Assembly: GCA_016712465.1 (NCBI GenBank)
Contig: JADJQZ010000001.1
Span: 3,534,001-3,598,000 of the forward strand
Length of the DNA stretch: 64,000 bases
Direction of reading: 5' to 3'
Origin: Candidatus Obscuribacter sp.
GTDB lineage: Bacteria; Cyanobacteriota; Vampirovibrionia; Obscuribacterales; Obscuribacteraceae
Shown here: one piece after another, positions 26,284-34,349 of the stretch
Layout of the letters: each line of letters opens with the position of its first letter
Position numbering within the stretch: the first letter of the stretch is position 1
Made by a program: the position numbers and the translations under genes
Notes under the pieces: generated by a model
Seen by the model: the letters and a program-made list of their open reading frames with translations, nothing else
Database searches by the model: none
Told to the model about the DNA's origin: nothing

Positions 26284-27849
26284 ATGGAAAAGACCATGGA
26301 AAAAATTAGCCGCGACCCCCTGGCCGACATGCTCAAACGTCGGGAAGAAGCCGCCGCCGTTAACCAGGCCCAGGTAGATAGCCGCCATCAAAAGGGAATC
26401 CTGACGGCCAGGGAGCGCATTGAAAAGCTGGTAGACCCACAGAGTTTCATGGAAATCGATCGCTATGCGCTGCACCAGTGCCGGGAATTCGGCATGGATG
26501 AAAAGCGTAACCTCGGTGACGGTGTAATCACCGGCCAGGCCACCATAGACGGCAGACCGGTCTATCTCTTCGCCCATGACGCCACCTTTGTGGGCGGTGC
26601 CCTCGGTGAGGTCTTCGCCCGCAAGGTTTGCAAAGTCATGGATCTGGCAGACCAGGCTGGTTGTCCGGTGATCGGGTTAAACGAAAGCGGTGGTGCCCGT
26701 ATCCAAGAAGGGGTACGTTCTCTGGCTGGTTATGCCGACATTTTTTACCGCAACGTCAAAAGCTCCGGTGTCATTCCCCAGATCTCCGTCATCTACGGCG
26801 CTTGCGCCGGTGGTGCCGTCTATAGCCCGGCCGTGACCGACTTCACCATCATGGTCAAAGACAAAAGCTATATGTTCGTCACCGGCCCGGAAATCGTTCG
26901 AACTGTGACGGGAGAAGACGTCACCCTGGAAGAACTGGGGGGCGCCCTCACTCATAACAAGAAGTCCGGAGTAGCACAACTCCTGGCGGAGGACGAAGAA
27001 GATTCCTTCTATCTGACAAGAAGACTTTTGTCCTTCATTCCCTCCAACAACCTCGACTCGCCGCCCCAGGAAGCGCCGGAATCCGTGCAAGAACCCTCAG
27101 GGCAGGAAGACCTCGATACTATTGTGCCTGTGGAAGCCACCAAGCCTTATGACATGCACAAGGTAATCGAAAAAATCGTAGACGGCGGAGACTTCTTCGA
27201 GATCTCACCTCATTTCGCAGGCAACATCATTACGGGCTTTGCCAGACTGGCCGGACATTCAGTCGGTATAGTGGCCAACCAGCCCCGCGTCCTGGCCGGT
27301 TGCCTCGATATCAACGCTTCGGTCAAAGCCGCTCGCTTCGTGCGTTTTCTTGATGCTTTCAATATTCCGGTGGTGACCTTTGTCGATGTGCCCGGCTACT
27401 TGCCGGGCACGAACCAGGAACTGGGCGGCATTATCAGACATGGCGCCAAACTGCTTTATGCCTATTGCGAAGCCACCGTTCCCAAACTGACGGTCATCAC
27501 ACGCAAAGCCTATGGTGGCGCCTTTGATGTCATGGGCTCCAAGAATGTCGGCGGCGATTTCAATTTTGCCTGGCCCACAGCTGAGATTGCTGTGGTCGGG
27601 GCGGAGGCGGCCGTCAACTTGCTTTACCGTAAGGAATTGAAAGCAGACCAGGACGGCAAGCGCTTCAAAGAGCTGGTGCAGGAATTCAAGGACCGCTTCG
27701 CCAACCCCTACATAGCCTCCCAGGAAGGCTATATAGATGATGTGATCAAGCCCTCGGAAACCAGGGAAAAACTCATCCAGGCTCTCAGCGTGCAAAAGAA
27801 CAAGCGAGTGGAAAGACCTCGCCGCAAACACGGCAATATTCCGCTCTAG
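26284..27849 (+). CDS. pccB: Acyl-CoA carboxylase, carboxyltransferase beta subunit (propionyl-CoA carboxylase type)
   Basis: A 521-residue carboxyltransferase of the biotin-dependent acyl-CoA carboxylase family. It moves carboxyl from biotin to propionyl- or acetyl-CoA; the same fold also serves as methylmalonyl-CoA decarboxylase alpha. Signatures are GLNESGGARIQEGVRSLAGY in the N-half, VIYGACAGGAVYSPA, then VDVPGYLPGTNQE and KAYGGAFDVMGSKNVGGD in the C-half. ATG at 26284 is preferred to the GTG one codon earlier; GGA lies upstream. With the mutase subunit at 10.7 kb this supports a propionyl-CoA to succinyl-CoA route. The symbol is tentative. Confidence 0.88.
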   Translation: MEKTMEKISRDPLADMLKRREEAAAVNQAQVDSRHQKGILTARERIEKLVDPQSFMEIDRYALHQCREFGMDEKRNLGDGVITGQATIDGRPVYLFAHDATFVGGALGEVFARKVCKVMDLADQAGCPVIGLNESGGARIQEGVRSLAGYADIFYRNVKSSGVIPQISVIYGACAGGAVYSPAVTDFTIMVKDKSYMFVTGPEIVRTVTGEDVTLEELGGALTHNKKSGVAQLLAEDEEDSFYLTRRLLSFIPSNNLDSPPQEAPESVQEPSGQEDLDTIVPVEATKPYDMHKVIEKIVDGGDFFEISPHFAGNIITGFARLAGHSVGIVANQPRVLAGCLDINASVKAARFVRFLDAFNIPVVTFVDVPGYLPGTNQELGGIIRHGAKLLYAYCEATVPKLTVITRKAYGGAFDVMGSKNVGGDFNFAWPTAEIAVVGAEAAVNLLYRKELKADQDGKRFKELVQEFKDRFANPYIASQEGYIDDVIKPSETREKLIQALSVQKNKRVERPRRKHGNIPL

Positions 27850-27866
27850 TACAAGGCAGGTCGGTT

Positions 27867-28700
27867 CTAGCCTCCAGAGGCCAGAAGAGGCTTACGAGAC
27901 GACTCCAAACGACTGAGGCTGGGATAAACCAGACTGAAACCGGTCACGGCCCGGCCGCTTTCATCAACTTGGGGCTCAACGGCCTGGTCCTCATTTTCTT
28001 GCTCGCCGGTATCGGTCTCAAGGGCCGGCACAGGCTCGGGAAGAACGGACATCTCAGCGCCGACGGCAAAAGAGAGCAAATTGGCGTGCACGAAAAAGGG
28101 CGAGGGCAGGTAACTGTCATAGCGAGCAACCGGGTCTTCGCCATTGGTTGCCTTGACCAGGTATTGGCGAGTTTTCTCCAGTTCGGACGGCTCGCTTTGA
28201 ACGATAAAGACGCCCCGTAAAAGATAGGACCCCTGCCTTCCCTGAATCTTGGCGGTCTGGGTTAAAAAATCCTGGACCAGGTTAAATTGCTCGGCACCAC
28301 CGAGCACCACTAAAGCCAGAAACAGCACATGTCCGGTCTGCGACTTAAAGGCAACCTGCAGGGCAGGCTTAAGAGTGCGGGTAAAAAAGCCGCCCTCCAG
28401 TTGCTTAAACTCCACTCTCTCCACCTTGGAAAAGACTTGCCAGAGGCGCATCTGCCTGTTGTAGAGTCCGGTTTGATGGGAGCGATTGAAAAAGTCCTGG
28501 AATAAATAGCGCACCAGGTCAAGAACGATGGCACTGTGCTCACTGTTTGCCATCGGGCCGGAAGGCTCAAAAACGAGATTACTACAGGCTGCATTCAGAT
28601 CAACCGACGTACAGCCGCGTGGATTCTGGACAATGGTGCCCAGATTGTAAGCTTCAGGGTCGCGATTTTTTATCAGTATTGCGGAGATTGCGGCTGCCAT
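27867..28700 (-). CDS. Hypothetical protein, 277 residues
   Basis: A soluble protein of unknown family. The N-terminus (MAAAISAILIKNRDPEAYNL) is weakly hydrophobic but not a convincing signal peptide. The central part (about 60-210) alternates helices and strands with an aromatic-rich core (LDLVRYLFQDFFNRS and LQVAFKSQTGHVLFLALVV). After about residue 225 an acidic linker precedes a short hydrophobic tail (TGFSLVYPSLSRL). It converges on the carboxylase gene with 17 bp between stops. No motif lets me propose a function. Confidence 0.6.
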   Translation of the reverse strand: MAAAISAILIKNRDPEAYNLGTIVQNPRGCTSVDLNAACSNLVFEPSGPMANSEHSAIVLDLVRYLFQDFFNRSHQTGLYNRQMRLWQVFSKVERVEFKQLEGGFFTRTLKPALQVAFKSQTGHVLFLALVVLGGAEQFNLVQDFLTQTAKIQGRQGSYLLRGVFIVQSEPSELEKTRQYLVKATNGEDPVARYDSYLPSPFFVHANLLSFAVGAEMSVLPEPVPALETDTGEQENEDQAVEPQVDESGRAVTGFSLVYPSLSRLESSRKPLLASGG

Positions 28701-29024
28701 TTTGCTTTATGGTCAAACGTGGTACATCTATGTTAACGGCCTAGGCAGTTAGTGTACCAGCAGACGACAAATTGGGAGGTAAATTGCAGGAAAAGTCTGA
28801 CTGGCTCTACCTCAGTGGCCGCATATCAGGTAAACTGATAACAGGCGTCTTGGTTGCGCCCGCTTCCATTTTGGTTTAATTGCGGGTGAGGTGGGGATTT
28901 TTCTATCTATCGGATTTTGTCTACCATCGTTGAGTGTGAAGATAGCCTGACAGAAAGCCGGCGACACCTGAAAATGGGTTCGTTACTTCCAAACGTCGAC
29001 CTCGCGGGTCAGGAATAGTATTTA
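28701..29024. other. Divergent intergenic region upstream of the sigma-like gene
   Basis: About 320 bp between an unknown minus-strand gene and the sigma-like gene. No reading frame with a ribosome site or clear promoter pair was found. It must contain control sequences for the sigma/Roadblock pair, but I cannot locate them by eye. Confidence 0.4.
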
Positions 29025-29603
29025 ATGCCTCTTCTACCAGCCAAAAACAGTACTCAAGAATTCGACCAATCGGCGCAAGCAGTATTGGCCGACCTGAAGA
29101 AGGGCGGCTCAGAAAAGCGTAACGAATTTGTTTGGATCCAACAAGAACGGGTTTTTGCCGTGGCACTTCTGGGTACCGGCAGCCAGGAAAGTGCCGCCCA
29201 GGTAACAATTTCAGCCTTCAATAATGCCTTTGCCGCTCTCAACCATTCCCTTCCGAAAAATCCGGAAATGTCAGTCTGGGACTGGCTTTCTCAGTATGTA
29301 GTGGAAGCCATGGGGGAGTTTCACAATGAATTTTCCGGCGCCCCCGACGACGAAGATGCCGACCCCGCCCAGGACGGCTCTGCCAATATGGACTGGGAGA
29401 CCACTGTCTTGCTGGGCGTACAGCGAGTCAAGCGCTGCATAAACCAGCTTCCCCAGGACCAGAAAAGAGTATTTCTGCTCCGTCACTCTCTTGACCTGAA
29501 TTATGACCAGATTTCAATAGTCACCAACCAGAAAGTTGAAAAGTGCATAGCCCTGCTCTACAGAGCCAGAGTACAAGTAGTCAAATGCCTTGGAAGAGGC
29601 TGA
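29025..29603 (+). CDS. Divergent sigma-70-like (ECF-type) protein
   Basis: A 192-residue protein with the outline of an ECF sigma factor. A region-2-like helical part (about 38-100, VFAVALLGTGSQESAAQVTI to SVWDWLSQYVVEAM) leads to an acidic linker (about 105-122). Region 4 follows (about 138-188), where LPQDQKRVFLLRHSLDLNYD and LLYRARVQVVK match the helix-turn-helix pattern. Region 2 is divergent and lacks clear melting residues, so RNA polymerase use is not certain. AGGA lies ten bases before the ATG. It is followed after 72 bp by a protein whose N-terminus resembles an anti-sigma domain, which supports a sigma/anti-sigma relationship. Confidence 0.7.
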   Translation: MPLLPAKNSTQEFDQSAQAVLADLKKGGSEKRNEFVWIQQERVFAVALLGTGSQESAAQVTISAFNNAFAALNHSLPKNPEMSVWDWLSQYVVEAMGEFHNEFSGAPDDEDADPAQDGSANMDWETTVLLGVQRVKRCINQLPQDQKRVFLLRHSLDLNYDQISIVTNQKVEKCIALLYRARVQVVKCLGRG

Positions 29604-29675
29604 CAGCAAGCAAATTCCCAGAGAGTCGATAACAGAGAATTAGTGTCCGCCTAGACAAAAAGGTTTAAATAAGGA

Positions 29676-32600
29676 ATGTCTGACGCGCAATTTCGATTAC
29701 TAATCCAACGGTCATTTGACGAGGAGCTCAGCAAGCAAGAGCACCGCGCCCTCATTGATCACCTGGAAGGGTCAGAATCCGGCCAGAAATTTCACCACCA
29801 ATTGGATCAGATGATTCAAGCAGCGCAAGATACCCCGCTGCCAGATGAACTCCGTCCACAGAATCCCGAAGCCCTTGCGAGAATGATCATGGAACAACTT
29901 CCTCAGAAAAAAGGTTCAGTTTTCGGTTTCCTCACCAACCTGTTTTCAGGCGGATCAGGTGGTGCCAAACCGAAACAGAAAAAGGCTGAGCCTCAAAACG
30001 GCAAAGGCAAGGTCAAGGACAAAGGACCGGACAAAGGCAAATTTAAGGGCAAAGGTAAAGGCCAGGAGTCTGACTTTGAACCCGAAAACGACGACATTGA
30101 TCAAACTCCCAGTCCGGTCGGCCGCGGTGGCATGAAGTTCCAGCGCAAGACCAAAGAAGTGGATCAAGAAGAGATCGAAAGCCAGGTCGGTGGTTTCTCC
30201 AGGCTTAAATCCATAGGCACAAAAGCTCAGGAACAGGAAAATAGGGAAGCGCAATCCACAACTCGCTCCCTGGGCGAAAAATTCTCTATGCCTTGGGCCG
30301 CTCAAAGCGGCATGGACGAAGGTCCCCTCACTCTGGCCGAGTCCATCAAGCGCAAGGTGACAGAGTCTCAAAAACTTTCCCCCCTCGATGAAGACGACCT
30401 CTCCGGCTCTCAAAACGAGCTCACCGGCGGTGGTTTTGCCGCCCCGGCCCAGAGCAGCAGCTTTGCTCCCAGTACGGCCGCGGCCTTCAGTCAGCCCTCC
30501 GGTTTCAACCAACCATCAGGCTTCAGCCAGCCGGAAGAAAGCGGCAATGAAGCCTGGGGCGCGCCGGTCAATATGCCGAACAAACAGCCTGTCAAATTGG
30601 GCGCCCCCGGTCCATCTCCCACTCCCGTCGGCTTTGCCGAACCAAGCGGCTTCGCCTCCAATCAAAATGTACCGGCTCAAACCCCAGTCGGGTTCGGCGC
30701 TCCCTCCGATTCAGAACACCGTGGCAGCGCCATTGGCCTGGCCCCCAAACAGCAAGAACCGCAAGCGAAAGCGCCGGCAAGTGATTGGGGCGGAAGCTGG
30801 GCTCCGGAAGGAGGAGCCTCGGTCGAAAACAAAGCCAACTGGGGCGGCACCGCCGGTAATGCAAATGCTTCGGGCAGCGGGGCGGCGATCAATCCGCCGC
30901 AGGAAGCCCCTAAAGCTGACTGGGGTTCAGGTTGGAATGCCCCCACCGATACCAGACAGCCTCTCAAGTCTTCAGAATCATGGGCCATACCAGGTTCCGA
31001 GGGTGCCGGCTCATGGAACAGCACTCCCGAGCCCCACGCCAGAGAAGCGGAAGCCAGTCCTGCACCGGCACCGGTGCCTGCTCCTGAAGTAAGTGCACAA
31101 CCGCCGCAGCCTGCCGCAAATGATCCATGGGGGACCGCACCGGCAGCAGCAAACAATTCCTGGAACAGCGCACCGGCTGCCGCAAGCACCGGCTGGGGCG
31201 GAGAAGCATCTGCGCCGGCAGCCTGGGGTCAGGAAGCCAGTGCGGCTCCCGCTCCCGTTCCTGCGCCGGCACCTGCGCCCAGCCCCGCACCAGTAACTCC
31301 GGCGGCCTGGGGTCAAGAAGCCAGTCCGACCGCTATGCCCTCACCGACACCCGCTGTAGCCCCTCAAGCTAGTGTGAGCGGCTGGGGTGAGACCGCTGCA
31401 GCGAGCCCCACTCCGGCGGGATGGGGCGATACGGCTGCACCAAGCACCAGTGCTGCCGGCGGCTGGGACCAGGCTAACTGGAATCCGGCACCGACGCCTG
31501 CCGCCTCAGCTCCGGCAACGCCAGCCCCGGCCCCCTCGCAGGGTGCCGCACCGGCATCCGACCCCTGGGCGCAAGCCACACCGGCTGCAGCTCCCGGCCA
31601 GGGCTGGGGTCAAACTCAGGGCTGGTCGCAAAATGCCGCGCCACAAAATCAACCGGCCCAGACACAGGCTCCTGCTCCGGCACCGACTGCCGATCCATGG
31701 GCTCAGCCACCAGCCGCGGTGGTGACGGAAGCAAGTCCCGCCGCACCGGCAGCAGGAGGCTGGGGTACACCGGCCGCACCGGCTGACGCCAAGCCTGCCG
31801 GTGGACAGAAACGCAGTTGGGCTACTGCAGAACCAGACTTGATCGAAACCGGCACCTTCAGAGCCTTCACACCCAATCTGGACAACCAGTTAGGAGCCAA
31901 GGGCAGACCTGAACCGCCCAAGCCGGCCGCCAATCCCTTTGCCAACACCCAGGTGGGAGGACAGCCCATAGCCGGCGCTCAACCCGCATCGGACAACCGT
32001 TGGGACGTACCGATCGCGGAGCGTCTGCCTCAGCAGCAGATGGATGGTCAACTGCAGGTTCAGATACCTGGAGTCAATCAACCGACAGCCCAGGCTCCAC
32101 AGCAGCAAGCACAGCCTGCAACCGAGAACCGCTGGGATGTGCCCATCTCGGAAAGAGTAAAGATGCAGCAGGATGGTCAGCAGGTCATACCTACACCGGC
32201 ACCGGTATCACCAGTAGGCATGCCAGGCACCCCCGGTGCCGGTATTCCAGTTAACCAGATCGTCGAGAAAATGGGTGAAGTGCTTGAGGGGGGCAAAGGT
32301 CAACAACAAGCAGCGGACAATCGTTGGGATTTGCCTATTTCAGAGCGCATGAAAATGCAGCAGACCGAAAGCGGCAGCCAGCAACAAGTACAACCGGTAC
32401 AACCGGTGGTGGAAGCGGCACAACCGTCCGGCTGGAATCAGCCGGCTCAGGCCTCAGGCTGGGAGCAAGCACCCGCTCCAGCTCCTGTTCAACCGGTCAT
32501 GCAGCCGGCACCGGCGCAAGAGACACCCTGGGGTAATGCACCGGCAAGCACTCCGGCACAAGCACCGATTCAAGAAGCGGCGGAAAGCTCTCCCTGGGGC

Positions 32601-34268
32601 AATACCGCTCCCCAACCGGTCCAGGACAACAACTGGGGACAGGCACCATCCCCGGTGCAAAGCGCCCAAGACAACTCTGCCTGGTCTACCCCTGCCGCGC
32701 CACAAGCAGCTCAGAGCAGCGGTTGGTCAAATGCACCAGCCGCCGCACCCGCCCCCGTGCAGGCAGCAGCCGAAAGCTCCCCCTGGAATACCGCGCCGCA
32801 GACTCCTGCTGCCTCCAGTGGCTGGAACCAGGCTCAACCACAAGCACCAGCCAATACCTGGGCAGCAGCTCCGCAGAACCCGGCTCCGCCAGTAGCCCAG
32901 ACTCCTGCACCGCAAGCGGTATCAAGTGGTTGGGGCAACGAAGCGCCGCCGGCAAAAGCAGCTGAAATCACCGACAAGGGCAAAGCCGGTGGACTGTTCA
33001 ACATCGACAATAATGCCATTGACGAAATCTTCGGTGGTATGGGAGTAAAAGAATCGGTCAGCCAGACTGTGGTAAACACCGGTTCAGGTGAAGTAAGTCA
33101 ACCGACAGCACCGGTGCAACAGGCGGCCGCTCCGGCAGCAGCCGAAAGTTCACCCTGGGCGACAGCTCAACCGGCACCATCGCCGGTACCGGCTCCCGTT
33201 CCCGTTCCCGTTCCCGCACCTACACCATGGACAGCCGCTCCACCAGCCGCGGCCCAGGCCAGTTTCGCACCACCTCAAAATCCGGCACCGGCAGCAGAAG
33301 CACAGCCTGCGCCAGCTCAAAAAGGTCTTTTTCAACTGAACGACAATGAGGTAGATCAGATCTTCAATAAAATGGGAGTGGAAGAGCCTTCAATTCCCAT
33401 CGCAAAAACCGGTGAAATGGCAGCAGCCTTTGCTCCGACGGCAGCCAGTCAGGGGAATTCCGGTTGGGCAGCTCCGGCAGCTGCGGCACCGGCGGCAGCC
33501 GCCTGGCCGGCAGCCAGTGCTGATGCCAATGCCAATGCAGCCAATGCCTGGCCTGCTGCTCCGGCCCCCGTCAACGGCGGCTGGTCCAACGCTCCGGCTC
33601 AAACAGCGCCGCAACAGCCACAGGGTCCCCCGACCGGAAATCTCTTCTCCGTAGACAACGGCGTCATGAACTCCATATTCAGCGGCGGACAACAGCCTGC
33701 CGCTGCCGCCCCTGCCCCCATGGCTATACCGCAAGACCTTGGTCCGGCGCCGAAGATAGAAGGGGTGGGCCGTCTCGATGCCAATGCCGACAACTCTCAA
33801 GATACAGGTTCCGGCAGAATCGCCGCCATCGGCAAATTCCTCCTGGACCAGAAAGATCTGGACAAAATCGGCAAGCTGACCAACTCGGATCTGGCCGAAG
33901 GAAAACTGAGAATTCTCACCATGGAAGCATCTCAGGACCTGCAAGAACTGCTGGCTCAGATAGGCAGACAACAGGGCGTGATTGGCTCAGTAATTGTTGG
34001 ACATGACGGACTGCTTATTGCCAACACCATGCCCTCGGACATGGATGCCGAGTCGGTAGGAGTGTGGGCCCTCGGGGTCTATATGAACACCGACCATGTC
34101 ACCAAGAAAATGGGTCACGACCGCGTCCACCAGGTGGTCTCTCGCACACCAAGAGGCTATGTGGTCATAGCCGACTTTGGAGGCGGTCTACTAGTGACGG
34201 TTACTGACGGCAATGATACGGATCAACTGATTCCGCTCATGCGCACCATTACCTTGCTGGTCAACTGA
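29676..34268 (+). CDS. 1530-residue protein: anti-sigma-like N-terminus, Pro/Ala/Trp-rich linker, C-terminal Roadblock/LC7 domain
   Basis: Three parts. Residues 1-60 follow the zf-HC2 anti-sigma pattern (FDEELSKQEHRALIDHLEGS), but the HxxxCxxC zinc site reads H29-S33-G36 and no cysteine is present. Residues about 90-1400 are low complexity: a lysine-rich part, then a long stretch of P, A, Q, S with regularly spaced WG/GW pairs, probably disordered. Two short motif families recur inside it. Residues about 1400-1530 form a Roadblock/LC7 domain (IGSVIVGHDGLLIANTMPSD, then GYVVIADFGGGLLVTV). Such domains bind Ras-like GTPases or other scaffolds. No membrane segment. A strong hairpin terminator follows. 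Confidence 0.8.
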   Translation: MSDAQFRLLIQRSFDEELSKQEHRALIDHLEGSESGQKFHHQLDQMIQAAQDTPLPDELRPQNPEALARMIMEQLPQKKGSVFGFLTNLFSGGSGGAKPKQKKAEPQNGKGKVKDKGPDKGKFKGKGKGQESDFEPENDDIDQTPSPVGRGGMKFQRKTKEVDQEEIESQVGGFSRLKSIGTKAQEQENREAQSTTRSLGEKFSMPWAAQSGMDEGPLTLAESIKRKVTESQKLSPLDEDDLSGSQNELTGGGFAAPAQSSSFAPSTAAAFSQPSGFNQPSGFSQPEESGNEAWGAPVNMPNKQPVKLGAPGPSPTPVGFAEPSGFASNQNVPAQTPVGFGAPSDSEHRGSAIGLAPKQQEPQAKAPASDWGGSWAPEGGASVENKANWGGTAGNANASGSGAAINPPQEAPKADWGSGWNAPTDTRQPLKSSESWAIPGSEGAGSWNSTPEPHAREAEASPAPAPVPAPEVSAQPPQPAANDPWGTAPAAANNSWNSAPAAASTGWGGEASAPAAWGQEASAAPAPVPAPAPAPSPAPVTPAAWGQEASPTAMPSPTPAVAPQASVSGWGETAAASPTPAGWGDTAAPSTSAAGGWDQANWNPAPTPAASAPATPAPAPSQGAAPASDPWAQATPAAAPGQGWGQTQGWSQNAAPQNQPAQTQAPAPAPTADPWAQPPAAVVTEASPAAPAAGGWGTPAAPADAKPAGGQKRSWATAEPDLIETGTFRAFTPNLDNQLGAKGRPEPPKPAANPFANTQVGGQPIAGAQPASDNRWDVPIAERLPQQQMDGQLQVQIPGVNQPTAQAPQQQAQPATENRWDVPISERVKMQQDGQQVIPTPAPVSPVGMPGTPGAGIPVNQIVEKMGEVLEGGKGQQQAADNRWDLPISERMKMQQTESGSQQQVQPVQPVVEAAQPSGWNQPAQASGWEQAPAPAPVQPVMQPAPAQETPWGNAPASTPAQAPIQEAAESSPWGNTAPQPVQDNNWGQAPSPVQSAQDNSAWSTPAAPQAAQSSGWSNAPAAAPAPVQAAAESSPWNTAPQTPAASSGWNQAQPQAPANTWAAAPQNPAPPVAQTPAPQAVSSGWGNEAPPAKAAEITDKGKAGGLFNIDNNAIDEIFGGMGVKESVSQTVVNTGSGEVSQPTAPVQQAAAPAAAESSPWATAQPAPSPVPAPVPVPVPAPTPWTAAPPAAAQASFAPPQNPAPAAEAQPAPAQKGLFQLNDNEVDQIFNKMGVEEPSIPIAKTGEMAAAFAPTAASQGNSGWAAPAAAAPAAAAWPAASADANANAANAWPAAPAPVNGGWSNAPAQTAPQQPQGPPTGNLFSVDNGVMNSIFSGGQQPAAAAPAPMAIPQDLGPAPKIEGVGRLDANADNSQDTGSGRIAAIGKFLLDQKDLDKIGKLTNSDLAEGKLRILTMEASQDLQELLAQIGRQQGVIGSVIVGHDGLLIANTMPSDMDAESVGVWALGVYMNTDHVTKKMGHDRVHQVVSRTPRGYVVIADFGGGLLVTVTDGNDTDQLIPLMRTITLLVN
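31992..32364 (+). repeat. Three copies of an RWD-P-I-ER-type motif in the Roadblock protein
   Basis: The motif (D/E)NRWD(V/L)PI(A/S)ER, followed by a glutamine-rich tail, starts at residues 773, 817 and 881 of the protein. It stands out from the surrounding Pro/Ala-rich sequence by its charge and aromatic content and looks like a repeated short binding motif. DNA copies differ at third positions, so they are under protein-level constraint or old. Confidence 0.7.
32988..33674 (+). repeat. Three copies of a GLF-DN-IF-type motif in the Roadblock protein
   Basis: A second short motif, G(L/N)(L/F)F near D/N-N, then D/N-x-IF, starts at residues 1106 (GLFNIDNNAIDEIFGGMGV), 1217 (GLFQLNDNEVDQIFNKMGV) and 1321 (GNLFSVDNGVMNSIF). 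Spacing is about 105-110 residues. Each could be an amphipathic helix used to bind a partner or the Roadblock domain itself. Confidence 0.7.
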
Positions 34269-34292
34269 GCAGCACAAAACCGAATCAAATCA

Positions 34293-34339
34293 AAAAGGAA
34301 TCGCCTTTCTCAATAGATCTGAGAAAGGCGATTCCTTTT
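34293..34339. terminator. Bidirectional rho-independent terminator
   Basis: A perfect 20-bp stem (34293-34312 with 34320-34339) with a seven-base loop lies between the convergent Roadblock and pepA genes. It is flanked by an A-run on the left and TTTT on the right, so it can work in both directions. Confidence 0.85.
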
Positions 34340-34349
34340 GCGTAACAGT

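Noticed and set aside
30400..33700. WG/GW pairs as an Argonaute-hook protein
   Set aside because: GW hooks are a eukaryotic feature and no Argonaute gene is near; the pattern here is more likely part of a generic low-complexity linker.
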